From Pyropia haitanensis (taxonomy: Eukaryota > Rhodophyta > Bangiophyceae > Bangiales > Bangiaceae): 64,000 nt of DNA. The translations under genes and the position numbers were made by a program. The notes under the pieces were generated by a model that saw only the letters and a program-made list of their open reading frames with translations, was not told the DNA's origin and did no database searches. How positions within the stretch are numbered: position 1 is the first letter of the stretch; each line of letters opens with the position of its first letter. The stretch covers positions 3,549,090 to 3,613,089 of the forward strand of contig SDUX01000010.1 in the NCBI GenBank assembly GCA_008729055.1. The letters run 5' to 3'. Of this stretch, positions 9,707-20,078 are shown in pieces.

Positions 9707-11797
9707 GGCAGGGGACGGCCGGCGGGGCAGTGGGCGTCGAGGCGATCCCCGCGCCATGGCGGCAGGCGTGGTCCGTGTCGGCCCCCCCCCCGCCCTGCGC
9801 GCGTGCCGCGGGACTCCCAGTTTGCCTCTCGATGTAGCGCCCGCTGCGGCCGTTCTGTGTGCCGCCGCGCCGCACGCGGTCGCCGTCACCGCGCGGGCGC
9901 GTTTTTGTAAACAGCTCGTGCCGCTTTTCGGCGGCCCGCACCGGAGCGTGTGGTCTGACGGCGCGCGCCGCGCACGGCGTGACGGCGCGCGCCGCGCACG
10001 GCGGCTGGCGCGCAGGGGTCACGCGGGCGGCGGCTGTTGAAAAGACCCGGGCGGGTGCCACGCGGCTCTACGTCCTCCCCGCTCTACCTCTTGCCCGACC
10101 GGGTTGCTCTGGCAAAAGCGGTCCACTCCCCTGGAGCCCCTCTTCCCCCTTCCCACTCACTTGACTCCCCCGTCAAACCGCCCCCCCCCCCGCTTTCCTT
10201 TCTCCCCCGTCCCACCCCGAAAACGACACGCCGCCCTCCCCATTCACGCAACCCCCCCCGTCCCATGGCCCGCTCACGTGTTGGCGCGCAGAGTCGCGCG
10301 TGCCGCGCTCGTCGCCCGCGTAGTCGTGCGGGTTGATGCTTGGGCACTCATCCTCCCCGTCCGTCACCCCGCACGACACCACCCCGTGCACGAGGGAAAG
10401 AACGCGCGGCCGCGCACCACGCGGCGCCCCAACTGGCCACCGGCAGTGGCAGCCCGACGGTGCCGCCCGTCGAGCCGCTGGCGGCGGGTGCGGGGAGCGC
10501 CCCCCCCCCCCCCCTGCGTCGCCCGTCCGGGGCGTGCCGCCCCCCTCCCGGGTGCGGCGGGCGGGGCGGGTGGGCAGTGTCCGCAGGAGCTCCCCTGGGG
10601 GTGGGCGTTTGCATCCGCTGGGCGGCGGTGCGGGTGCACCGCGGACCGCGCCGCCGCCATCCGCGGCGTCTGCGTGGGTGGCCCACGCGCGTGCGCCCCG
10701 CCGGCGACGAGGAAGCGGCGGTCGGCTGGCGCCACTGGCCGTGCGGGACGCTCGCGGCGTGTCGGTGGGCCCGCCCGCCAAGATGGACCGCGCCGCGGGC
10801 CACCTGGCGGGCAGGGCCGCCCGGCCCGCCACGCGGCGGCCGCGGCGGCGGGGACGCGCTCGTCGCCGTCCCCGCCAGCGGCGGTCGTCGCGCCGGCCAC
10901 GCGCCGGCGCGTCGGGCTGGCCGCCGGCCGCGCCGCGTCGGCTCCACGCGCCGCCCGGTCCGTCCACCCGCAGCTGGGGGCGCCCAACCGCGGCGTGTAC
11001 CGTACGGTGCGGACGGGGAGCCCCCCACTTGGCGCCGCGAGGGACGCGCCGCCCCCTCCTGCTGTGTGGGACGAGCACGCGCCCGTGTTTGGACGCCCAC
11101 CCCCCTCCGGGTCCGTGCCAGCGACACGGCCCGCGGGCAGCCCACCCGGGTGAGCGGGCCGTCGGGAAATGGCGGGCGGCGGCGGCGGCGGCGGCGGCGG
11201 CGGCAGCGGCGCAACGGGCACTGGCGGCGGCGGCCACGCGCGCCCGCCGCGTCGCCGACGGCGGCGGCCGCCGTGCGGCCACGGCGGCGGCCGCCACGCG
11301 CCGCCGCACGCACGCCCGCCTCGGCCGCCGCGGCCGCCGCTGTCGCGGCGCGCCACCGCCGCGGCTGCCGCCGCCACGGGGAGCGCCGCCGCCCGCGCCG
11401 CGGCGGCCGCCGCGGCAGCGCCTGCCGCGGCGGCCGCCGCGGCGGCAGAGGGGGTCCAGGCGGCGGCGGGGGTGTGCCGCCGCCGGGACCCCGCGGGTGC
11501 AAACCGGGCAGTGCCACCCGCGGGGGCATGGGTCGCGGATCACGCGGATCACGCGGCGGGCTCGCATCCCGACGCCAGCCTCGCGGCGTCGCCGCCGGCG
11601 CCTCCACCCGTCGAGGGTGGCGACGCGCCGCCGCCGGCGCGCTGCTGTGGACGGCCCCGTCCAACCCCCCGCGCGCGCCTGCCCCACCGCCCGCATCACC
11701 ACCGCCTTCCTCGTCGGTCCTCGTCTTCTCCGTCTCACTCGTCCGCCACCCGCCGCCGCCCGGCGGCGCTCCCACCCCCTCCAAAGCCTCCCACGCC
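9707..11797. other. Intergenic region with ambiguous open frames
   Basis: No recognisable gene. Positions 10270-11160 are open in several frames on both strands. One minus-strand stretch at about 10270-10370 reads like protein (CGVTDGEDECPSINPHDYAG) before an exon-end-like GTGAGC, but I cannot link it to a family or to other exons. Positions 11170-11215 are (GGC)n. Confidence 0.35.
9956..10003. repeat. 24-bp perfect tandem duplication
   Basis: A unit starting TGACGGCGCGCGCC is repeated head-to-tail at 9956-9979 and 9980-10003 in the 3' flank of the preceding gene. Non-coding. Confidence 0.8.
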
Positions 11798-11936
11798 ATG
11801 ACCGCCCCCCCCCGCCCCCGCTGGTGGGGCACCCCCGCCCCCGCCCCCGCCGTGTGCCCGCTGTCCCCCCCCGCGCCCGACGACCGCCTCGTCCTCCGCA
11901 CCGAGGTGGCGGCCGCCGGCAGCGCGCCGGCGGGCA

Positions 11937-11974
<38 letters not shown>

Positions 11975-12145
11975 GCGCCGCCGACGCGCGCGGCGGCGGG
12001 GCGGTGGTTGGTGGAGGGCGCGGTGGAGGGCGCCGACGGCGTCGGGGAGGTGCGCGTCGGGCGGCTCCCCGTCGGGGGGGAGGGCGACGGTGAGGAGGGG
12101 GGGAGGAGGGGGGGGAGGAGGGGGGGGCGGGCGGAGCCGACCGCG

Positions 12146-12186
<41 letters not shown>

Positions 12187-12470
12187 TGGCGACGGCGGCC
12201 AGGGGAGGCGTGGTGGGTGGCCGCCGCGCGGGCGTTGCGTGGCCCGCCGCCACCCGCGGGCGGCTCCGAGGTGGTCGTCGTTGCCCGCCGCACCGGCGGC
12301 GGCGCCGAGTCGCTCGACGTGCGCGGCGCGGCGGGGGAGTGGACGGGTGGCGTGCGGTGGCGGGGGGACGACGCGCCGGCAGGGGGTGTCGACGCGGGGG
12401 ATGGCGCCGACGGGGAGGGGGGGGGTAGTGACGCTGGCAGTGACGCTGGCGGCGGCAGCAACAGCAGGAA

Positions 12471-12502
<32 letters not shown>

Positions 12503-12505
12503 GCA

Positions 12506-12543
<38 letters not shown>

Positions 12544-12967
12544 CGGGTAGAACTGGAGGCCAAGCGGGTCGCCGCCCTCCCGTCGGCGGGCGGCGCCACC
12601 CTCTCCGTGTCGGCCAAGGCGTCTGGCCGCCCCGGCGGGCGCGCGCCCGTGGCGTGGGCGGCCACCGTCGAGGCGGCGCACCCGCCGTCGGGCGCGGCGG
12701 CGACGGTGGTGGCCACGGGCGGGGCGGACGGGGGCGACGCGGCCGCCGGCGGCGGCGGGGGGGGCGGCGTGTCGACCACCGCCACCTCGCCGGCGTTTGC
12801 CGCCCTCGGCGGCGCGCGGCTACGCGTCGAGGCGGGTGGCGGCGGCGGCGACGGCGGTGGGGGGGGGGGGGTGCCCTGGTGGGCGGCGCCCACGGCGGGC
12901 GTGTGTGTGCACCCGTCGGGCCTGTGGCTCACCTCCGCCGCGCGTGCCGATGAGGCCGCCGCGGCCG

Positions 12968-13019
<52 letters not shown>

Positions 13020-13742
13020 GGAGGACGCAACGGCAGACGTGCCGGGCAGCGGGGGCGCCCGCCGCCGCCGCCGCCGCCGCCCGTGGCACGCGTCGCGGGT
13101 GTGGACGGTCAGCCACGGGGGGGTGGGCGTGGCGGGGGGGGGGGAGGCCGCGTTTTCCGCGACGCTCGTCGCGGTCGACCCGCCCGGCGCGGGTGCTGTG
13201 GCCGACGGCGACGGCGGCGGTGGCGGCGGCGGCGACGGCGGCGGTGGCGGCGGCGGCGGCGGCAGCGGCGGCGGCGGCGGCGGGTCCAAGGCCGGCGGGG
13301 CGGGGCGGCCAGGCGGCGGCGGCGGCGGGCGCCCCGCGCGGTGGGCCGTCCCCGCCGGGTCGTTGGCGGCGTCCACCCCGCTGCCCGGCGGGTGGCGGGT
13401 GGAGCTGACCTCCACGGCGGGCGGTGGGGAGGGCGTCACCGGGGGGGCCACCCTCACGGGGCCGGCTGGCTCGTCCGCGTCGCTGCGGCTGGCCGGCGGG
13501 CCGGCGGGCGGCGGCGACGGCGGCGGCGGCAGCGGCGGCGGCGGGGAAGGCGGCGGCAACGGGGGCGGCGGCGGCACCGCCGCCGCGCCCGGCATCCGCC
13601 TGACGTCGGTGGAGGGCTCGTGGACGTGGCACGGGCCGGGGTCGGGGGGGGGCGGCGGGTGGTGGCGACCATGGAGGTGGCCGCGCCCGACGGGCGGTGG
13701 GGGCTGGCCGCGGCGGGCGTCGGCGGCGAGTGGTGGTTTTGA
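11798..13742 (+). CDS. Unrecognised, probably beta-rich protein with two apparent frameshifts
   Basis: A likely coding region starts at ATG 11798 (MTAPPRPRWWGTPAPA). It is readable in frame 2 to about 12100, in frame 1 from about 12130 to 13640, and in frame 0 to the TGA at 13740-13742. The frame changes fall in G runs around 12098-12127 and 13647-13656, so they may be assembly indels. Between Gly/Ala/Ser homopolymer tracts the non-repeat pieces have alternating polar/hydrophobic character with many Trp and Val residues (for example RWLVEGAVEGADGVGEVRVG, SRVWTVSHGGVGVAGG, GWRVELTSTAGG). The last residues are GGEWWF. This would fit beta-strands, and a terminal Phe recalls the bacterial-type outer-membrane beta-signal, but I recognise no family. 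The competing minus-strand frames are Pro/Arg/Ala-rich shadows. Both identity and exact limits are uncertain. Confidence 0.35.
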
Positions 13743-15586
13743 GCGTCGGCCGCGGCGGCGCACCGAGGGCGGGGGGGGAGGGGCGCGCGCGCGAGGAAAC
13801 CACGGGAGTATCCCCCTTTCCGCCGCAGACCCAGCCGGGGGTGCCGTGCTGCCGCCGCCGCGGCCAGACCACCGCGCAGCCCGCCGCGTGTGTAAAACGC
13901 TAGCTAGTAGATGCGGCGGGCGCCTCGAGTGGCGGCGGCACCGTACGCGCGCCCCGCGCGCTTCTCTACTTTGGGCGCGGCGGGGGGGTGGCGTCGTTGG
14001 CGGAGGGGATGGGCGCACGGCGGAGCGGACAAGGGCGACCCCGTCCGCCGCTGCCGCGGACCACGCGCTCCGCGCTGTCGGGGTGGCGCCGGGTGGCAGC
14101 ACCGCCGCCGCCGACGCCGCCGCCGACACGACGCAGCGGCGGCGGCGGCCGCCCCCCGCGGCCCCGCCCGCACGGACAGACACCCGGTGCCAGGGGTTGA
14201 CGGCGCGCGCGCGTGCAGCGGGGCGATGCGGGGGGACCCGCCGACGGGCTCTGCGTCGCCCACCCACCCTCGCGCATCGCGCGCCAGGCTGCCGTCGCCG
14301 CCACAGCCGCCGTCGCGGCCATCACCGCCGATGCCGCCGCCGCCTCCTTGCGCGTGCACCCCTCCTCCGCTGGCGCGGCCGCTGCGAGCGCGCCGGTCTT
14401 TGCGCGCCGCGTCCCGCCCCCTATCCCGCCCGCCCCGTCCGCCTCCCCGCCCTGCCGTGCGCTCACCGTCGCCGCGCGTCGCCCCGCCACTGGGGCGCGA
14501 TGGTCAACAAGGCCGCCGGCTCTGGGCGCGCTGCAGCGCACCGCCACCGCCCGATCGCCCGCCCGCTCACCTGCCTGCCCCCGCCTGCGCGCATGACGAG
14601 CCGCGTGGCTGGGGGCCGGGCAATGTATTGGGGCAGAGTTCAACTCGCTGAGGCACAGCTCTGGATTTCAAGTCTCGTCGTACTTACACGATTTTTTATT
14701 ATTTGATGCGATCACCAAGTGCGTGCCACGTGGGTGGTCCACTTCCATCCGCAGCCCAAACCAGACGCGCTCTCCACCACAAGTTTTCCTCGCCCGCCGT
14801 CCACTTTTCCTTGGGCCCACCCACCCGCCCGCCGCCGCCGCTGCGCATCCCGCACGAAGGGAGGTCCGCCGTTGCGCCGCCAGAACGGTTGGAGGGCGGC
14901 GGCCGGGCCCCGCCTCGCGGACCGGCAGGCGCCCCCCCCCGCCCTCGGGAGGTTGAGCCGCGGGCCCCGCCGTCGTCCCTTCGCAATATATGCCCGAGAT
15001 TGGGCCGCTCGGCTGCCCCCCCCCAGGCGTGTCTGGGCGGTCACCCCCCCCCCGTGTGGCACACAATTGCGCGAAAAGTAGCTCGTTGCGGCGCGCGGCG
15101 CCGGCTGGGCGAGTGAGCTGAACCGCGGGGTGGGTGTCCAGAGCGGCTTGTGTGGGGGGGGCTCCCGTCGACGCCGCCGCCGCCGCCGCGCCGCCGCCGT
15201 TGCTGTGGCCTCGCTGTGGGTGTTCCTCCCGCGTCCCCCCTCTGCGTGGCGCCTTGGCTTGGTCGTTTGCCAGGGTCACTTTTGAGGGCCGCCTCCAGCA
15301 GACCTCACGCTGGCGTCTTGGTCGCGGTTTCCCCATCAGCCACGTGCGTATCAACGTCGTCCGCCACGCCCCCACCGTCGCCGCTGCCGGCAGTAGGCTG
15401 CTCCCGACTGCATACCTGCGTTTGTGTGACGTGGGCGTCCTCTGTGCGCCGCCGCCTGTGCGCGGCCGTCTCTGTTGGGTACGAGCTCCCAACCGTGACT
15501 TGCTCTCCCCATCCCTCCCCCCCCCCATCCTTCCTCCTTTCTCGCGCCCGGTCTTCCCTCCCCCGTTGGCCGACGCCTGGCCCACC
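13743..15586. other. Intergenic region and upstream region of the RNA helicase
   Basis: No supportable gene. Positions 14640-14710 are an AT-rich island. An ATATATG at 14986-14992 is a weak TATA candidate for the helicase, which would leave a leader of over 500 nt, possibly spliced. Pyrimidine-rich sequence (15500-15560) precedes the helicase ATG. Confidence 0.4.
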
Positions 15587-18073
15587 ATGACGGGCGGTCC
15601 CGCCTTTGTGCCTTTCCAGCCTGTGGCGCTGGCGCCGGCGCGCCGCGCCGCGGCGCTGCGGCATGGCTCGTTTGGTGGCGCGCCCGTTGCGGCGGGCGTG
15701 CGGGCGGCGACGGCCACCCGCGTCGGCCGAGCGGTGGTTACCGCGACGATTGCGGCGCCGTCCCTGGCGAGTGACGGGGTGGACCTGCCCGCCCGGTCGG
15801 GCAATGGGGTGGCACCCGTCGACGCGCCCGTCGCCGATGCGGTGCTCGCTGACGACGGGTTTGAGGAGGGGGAGTTTGTGGACGAGCCGCTGGACGAGCA
15901 CAAGCCGGTAGGCCGAAAGGACACCTTCTTTGCGGGCGACCTCGCCGGCGAGCTCGAGCCCCCCGCACGTGTGGCCGAGCGCGTGGCGGAGGCCCAGGCC
16001 GCCACCCCGGCGGACGGCGAGAAGCCCAACGCCTTCTCCTCGTTCCGTATCTCCCCGGCAGTGGTGGACAACCTGGCCAACCGCGGCCTCACGCACATGA
16101 CGGACGTGCAGGCCGGCACGTTTGACCTGCTGTACGAAGGCCGCGACATGATTGCCCGCTCGCGTACGGGCACGGGCAAGACGCTTGCGTTTGCGCTGCC
16201 CATCCTGGAGCGGCTCGCCGCATCCAAGGCTGCCGACATGGCGGGTGGGGGGCGGAGGGGACCCCGCACCCGCTGCCTGGTGCTGGCCCCCACCCGGGAG
16301 CTGGCCAACCAGGTGGCCCGGGAGATGACCATCACTGGCAAGCCGCTGCGCATCTCTGTGGAGTGCTTTTACGGCGGCGCCTCGTATGGCGCTCAGGTGT
16401 CGGCGCTGCGCCGCGGCGTGGACGTGGTTGTCGGCACGCCCGGGCGCGTCATGGACCTGATGGACCGGGGTGACATGGACTTGTCGTCGGTCGAGTTTGC
16501 CGTGCTGGACGAGGCCGATGAGATGCTCTCCATGGGCTTTGCCGAGGACGTGGAGCGCGTGTTTGGCGCTTTTTCCCGCTCCGAGGCGGAGCGGCAAACG
16601 GTGCTCTTTTCCGCCACCGTGCCGACGTGGGTCAAGAAGCTGGCGTCGCAGCACCAAAAGCGGGACGTTGTGACGTACGACTCGATCGGCAAGGGTGACA
16701 TGACGGCTATCAATGTGCGGCATGTGGCTGTGCGGGTGCCCGACCGCGACTCGACGCGCGCGTCGCTGCTGGCCGACGTCCTTGCCGTCTATGGCGGTGG
16801 TCACGGCGGCGGCCGCGCGATTGTCTTTACCGAGACGAAGCGGGAGTGCGACGAGCTGGCCACCTCTGGTGCGCTCGAGGGCTGCGGTGCCGCCGTTCTC
16901 CACGGGGACGTGTCTCAAAAGCAGCGCGAGGTGACGCTTGCACAGTTCCGCAGCGGCCGCTTTGCCGTGTTGGTTGCCACGGACGTGGCGGCGCGGGGCC
17001 TGGACATTTCGGGCGTCGAAGTGGTAGTCCAGTACCGGTTGCCGGGCGACACGGAGGCGTACGTGCATCGCGCCGGCCGCACCGGCCGTGCCGGCGCGTC
17101 GGGCGTGTCTGTGTTGCTGCATTCGGACCGTGAGTCGGGCGGCCTCCGGCGGCTGGAGCGGGAGTTGGGGCTCAAGTTTGAGCGCACCAGCGCGCCCGCT
17201 CCCGAGGCGGCCCTCGACGCGGCCGCCCTCCACGTCGCGGCGGCCATGAAGGACGTTGACGCGGCGGTCGTGGCGCACCTGCTGCCCACGGCCAAGGACG
17301 TGCTGGCACAGTACAAGCACCCAATGGCCGCGTTTGCGGCGTGCATGGCCCTGGCGGGCCGGCGAACCAAGCTCGAGTACCGCTCTGTCCTGTCGGGTGA
17401 GGCTGGCCGGCGGGCCCTCCTAGTGTCGGGCACCATTGAGCTCACCCCCGCGGTGGTGGTCAAGTTTGTGTCCCGCCTTGCCTACAAGATTGGCGTCCAA
17501 GATACCCTCGAGGTGGGCATGATCCGCATCTGTGCCGACGGCCGGTCGGCGGTGGTCGATACGGACGCTGCCGCGGCCGAGGCGCTGGCAAAGGCGGCGG
17601 TCAAACACAATAGCGACGAGCTGAGCCTCAAGCTGGCTGTCGAGCTGCCGCCCCTGCGGGAGGAGCGCTCGTTTGGCCGTGGGGGTGGCCGCGGCGGCCG
17701 CGGCGGCGGCGGCGGCTACCGCGGGGGCGGTGGCGGCGGCGGCTACCGCAGCGGAGGTGGCGGCGGCTACCGCAGTGGCGGCGGCGGCGGCGGCGGCTAT
17801 CGCAGCGGTGGTGGTGGCGGCGGTGGCTACCGCTCGGGTGGCGGTGGTGGTGGCTATGGCGGTGGTGGTGGTTATGGCGGTGGCTACCGCTCTGGCGGTG
17901 GCGGCGGTGGCGGGTACCGGAGCGGCGGTGGCGGTGGTGGTGGCAGCAGCTACCGGGGTGGCGGTGGCGGCGGTGGCTACGCCGGTGGTGGCGGCCGCAG
18001 CCGCGGCGGTGGCGGCGGTGGGGGCAGCACGGACGGTGGCAGCCGCGGGGGCGGCTGGTACAGCGAGTATTAA
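15587..18073 (+). CDS. RH3: Plastid DEAD-box RNA helicase, RH3/nucleolin-helicase type with GUCT domain, 828 aa
   Basis: ATP-dependent RNA helicase; plant RH3 acts in plastid ribosome assembly and intron splicing. The intronless CDS starts at ATG 15587 in a CCACCATG context; the frame is open further upstream, but that part resembles leader sequence. Residues 1-70 form a basic, Ser/Thr/Ala-rich presequence containing AFVPF, matching the Phe-type plastid transit peptides of red algae. Core motifs in order: F-SSF, DVQAGTF (Q region), TGTGKT near 192-198, PTRELA, TPGR, DEAD at 308-311, SAT, IVFTET, ATDVAARGLDI, HRAGRTGR near 494. A GUCT-like domain (about 600-690; SGTIELTPAVVVKFVSRLAY) follows. 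The tail from about 698 is a GGYRSGGGG repeat ending WYSEY, probably for RNA binding. The family is certain; plastid location is inferred from the N-terminus and the GUCT architecture. Confidence 0.93.
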   Translation: MTGGPAFVPFQPVALAPARRAAALRHGSFGGAPVAAGVRAATATRVGRAVVTATIAAPSLASDGVDLPARSGNGVAPVDAPVADAVLADDGFEEGEFVDEPLDEHKPVGRKDTFFAGDLAGELEPPARVAERVAEAQAATPADGEKPNAFSSFRISPAVVDNLANRGLTHMTDVQAGTFDLLYEGRDMIARSRTGTGKTLAFALPILERLAASKAADMAGGGRRGPRTRCLVLAPTRELANQVAREMTITGKPLRISVECFYGGASYGAQVSALRRGVDVVVGTPGRVMDLMDRGDMDLSSVEFAVLDEADEMLSMGFAEDVERVFGAFSRSEAERQTVLFSATVPTWVKKLASQHQKRDVVTYDSIGKGDMTAINVRHVAVRVPDRDSTRASLLADVLAVYGGGHGGGRAIVFTETKRECDELATSGALEGCGAAVLHGDVSQKQREVTLAQFRSGRFAVLVATDVAARGLDISGVEVVVQYRLPGDTEAYVHRAGRTGRAGASGVSVLLHSDRESGGLRRLERELGLKFERTSAPAPEAALDAAALHVAAAMKDVDAAVVAHLLPTAKDVLAQYKHPMAAFAACMALAGRRTKLEYRSVLSGEAGRRALLVSGTIELTPAVVVKFVSRLAYKIGVQDTLEVGMIRICADGRSAVVDTDAAAAEALAKAAVKHNSDELSLKLAVELPPLREERSFGRGGGRGGRGGGGGYRGGGGGGGYRSGGGGGYRSGGGGGGGYRSGGGGGGGYRSGGGGGGYGGGGGYGGGYRSGGGGGGGYRSGGGGGGGSSYRGGGGGGGYAGGGGRSRGGGGGGGSTDGGSRGGGWYSEY

Positions 18074-19075
18074 ATAGGTGCACACTCTTTCCCCTGCCCG
18101 TTCTTTGGTGTCAGCGTGTACCGCGCGATGCGTGTGCTCTTGTCATAGTGCACCGTTGCACCGTTGTTTTCTCCCAGAGCTGTGGGCGCTCTTGCCGTTT
18201 GCTTTTGCTCTTTGTCAAACGGGTCGGTGTGGTCGTGCAAGGAGGGCGGCGCCCACAACCGGGGCGTGCCCACAGCGCCCGGCGCGCGAGGGGGGCGCAT
18301 CCCGTGACCGCCGCCGAGCCCGCCCCGGACGCTGGGCGTTGCCGCCTGCTCGGTGGACGCCCGCGCCGTGCGGGCGCCTGTCGGCCGCGGGCGTCGACGC
18401 CCACCGGCGCACCGAGGACGACGGGACGCGGCTGCACGGGGCGGCGGCGTGGCCGGCGCGCCCCGTCTGGGCCGCTGAGGCGGACCCCACGCGGGCGGCG
18501 CGCCGCACAGGGCGTTGGCCGCCGCCAGCGCTGCGGCGGCGCCGCCGACCCGGGGCGGCGGCGCGGCGCGGCGCGGCCGCGGCGCGGCACGTGGCGGGCG
18601 TCGCCGGAGCGCGTGTGCCACACACAAGCCGCCCGCGCGCGCGCAGCCGCCACGACGCGGCGGCGACGGGGAGGCACCCACGTGTGCCCCGCTTGACAAG
18701 GCCGTCCGCCCAGCCCTCCCGTCGGTGCGACCGGGTTGGCCCCAGACACCGAGGCCACCCCCATCCCAGTGCTGGAGTACATGGCCATAACCGCGAAGCA
18801 CCCGCCGTGGTGACCCAGCTCGGACAAGCGCGACCGTCTGCTGCACGCCCGCCATGCGCAGTGGATGGCCAATGACGGTGACGCCACCTGACCACTGGAC
18901 ATGGTCCCCAACAGAGACTCAGCACCCGGAACAGGCAAGGCGCCTCGGTTCCCGGCGACCCATGCAGACCGCCAAGGGTCACCGCCAACAACGGCGTGCC
19001 GGCCTCCTCAAGCAACGGTTCCCCGACCCGTACGCGGCTGCAGTACACGGCCAAAGTTGCTCCCCTTGCGCGCTC
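18074..19075. other. 3' flank of helicase, no gene recognised
   Basis: The first 150 nt are relatively AT-rich and are the likely 3' UTR. The rest (18240-18700) is GC-rich, with no conserved protein in either strand. It runs into the decayed kinase relic on the minus strand. Confidence 0.4.
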
Positions 19076-19610
19076 CCCTCACGCATCACCTTGAGCGCCT
19101 CATCAAGAAGCCGGCGCAGCGCAGGGCGATCGCCGATGCCGGAAGAAGAACGCGCAAGCCTCGACTCACAGCATTCGCAACAACCTTTGCGAGGAGAGCG
19201 TCCGTGCTCCGTACCGTGCTGGGAGTCACAATGACCATGTCATCGTAATCTGTACCTCCCGCGAGCGCTCCACGATGACGTCGGGGGCACGGAGGTCACC
19301 GTAGAGCAAACCCCTGTGCGCCAGCCACGCTATCGCGACTTGCTCCACCACGAGCCCGTCTTGGTGTAGCTCCTCATCGGTGGCCTGTCGGCCGTGGACA
19401 AAGGGCGTGTGGACCAACGCGGACAAGGAGTCGTAGAGCATCTTTGTGTCCACCAGAGCCGAGGGGCGGTTGCCTGCGCCGCGCACAGACACGCCCTTAC
19501 GTCACTCACATTAGTCGAGACACGGACGGGACGACGCTCAACAGGACCACGATGAAAGGATGGCCGGGGGCGTCTTGACCTGGTCATGCCGAGGTCCGCC
19601 ACCAGACGCG
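19076..19610 (-). pseudogene. Protein-kinase-like relic, frameshifted
   Basis: Minus-strand frames here carry a kinase catalytic-loop signature: EQVAIAWLAHRGLLYGDLRAP-DVIVE (about 19350-19265), in which GDLRAP-x-V replaces the usual HRDLKPxN. The equivalent of beta-8/DFG, DYDDMVIVTPSTV, continues only after a one-base frame change near 19250. A C-lobe end-like piece, IGDRPALRRLLDEALKVM, appears after another change near 19165. Upstream, HPFIVVLLSVV lies in yet another frame, before a GTGAGT at about 19510 and a possible acceptor GCGCAG near 19473. No frame links these parts without frameshifts or implausibly short introns, so I read it as a decaying kinase-like gene. Such G-D-L-R kinases occur in expanded or mobile families of algae and oomycetes, but the source here is unknown. 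Confidence 0.55.
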
Positions 19611-19829
19611 ACGTACGTACACCAGCGTTTGCGGACGTCAACGTCGCGCCATCACCAGCGCAGAAAAACTCGGCGATGGCTGACGCCAGCGGTGGGCGGG
19701 GAGAGGCAGGGCGGAGCAGGGTGTGGGGGCGCGCACATCGAGAGGCGCGCACGGATAGCCGCCAGCCACCATGGCGGGAATGGCGCCTGTTCTGGGCAGC
19801 CTGGTCTTCACCGGCTCTGTCCTCTCGTG

Positions 19830-19834
19830 ATTGG
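19830..19834 (-). promoter_or_regulatory. CCAAT box upstream of the RluA-PrmC gene
   Basis: ATTGG on the plus strand within GTGATTGGCTC, the reverse of GAGCCAATCAC, matches the strong NF-Y site core CCAATCA. It lies about 130 nt upstream of the first in-frame ATG. NF-Y boxes work in either orientation. Confidence 0.4.
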
Positions 19835-19948
19835 CTCTGCATGACCGTTTCTGCCGCTGCCGTCGAGAGCAGAGGGCCTGCCCGCCCACGACGTTGCCGC
19901 CCCCGCTCCCCACCCACCCCACCGCAGCAGACCTCCCCCCCCCCTCTC

Positions 19949-20078
19949 ATGGACAAGCCACCATGTTCCTCCCCCCCCCCCCCACCATGCTCCTCCCCCC
20001 CCCCCCCACCATGCTCCTCCCCCCCCCCCCACCATGCTCCCTCCCCCACCCTCCCCCACCATGCTCCCCCCCCCCCCC
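19949..20078 (+). repeat. Minisatellite of an ACCATG-CTCCT-poly(C) unit
   Basis: A unit of about 23-27 nt, (C)CACCATGCTCCT followed by a C run, is repeated about five times, with ATGs at 19963, 19987, 20011, 20034 and 20061. A separate ATG lies at 19949. The first three repeat ATGs share the reading frame of the downstream S4-like domain; the last two are in another frame because the C runs differ in length. Confidence 0.8.

Noticed and set aside
10173..14267. A 1,364-codon minus-strand open frame
   Set aside because: Pro/Arg/Ala-rich throughout, with no conserved segment over most of its length. It is what GGC/CCG-rich DNA gives on the opposite strand, and better protein-like pieces lie on the plus strand.
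15305..17320. A 671-codon minus-strand open frame
   Set aside because: Antisense shadow of the DEAD-box helicase.
17677..18060. Repetitive GGC/TAC array as a possible CRISPR-like or satellite array
   Set aside because: It is in frame and encodes the Gly/Tyr/Arg-rich tail of the helicase; units vary in length and there are no spacers.
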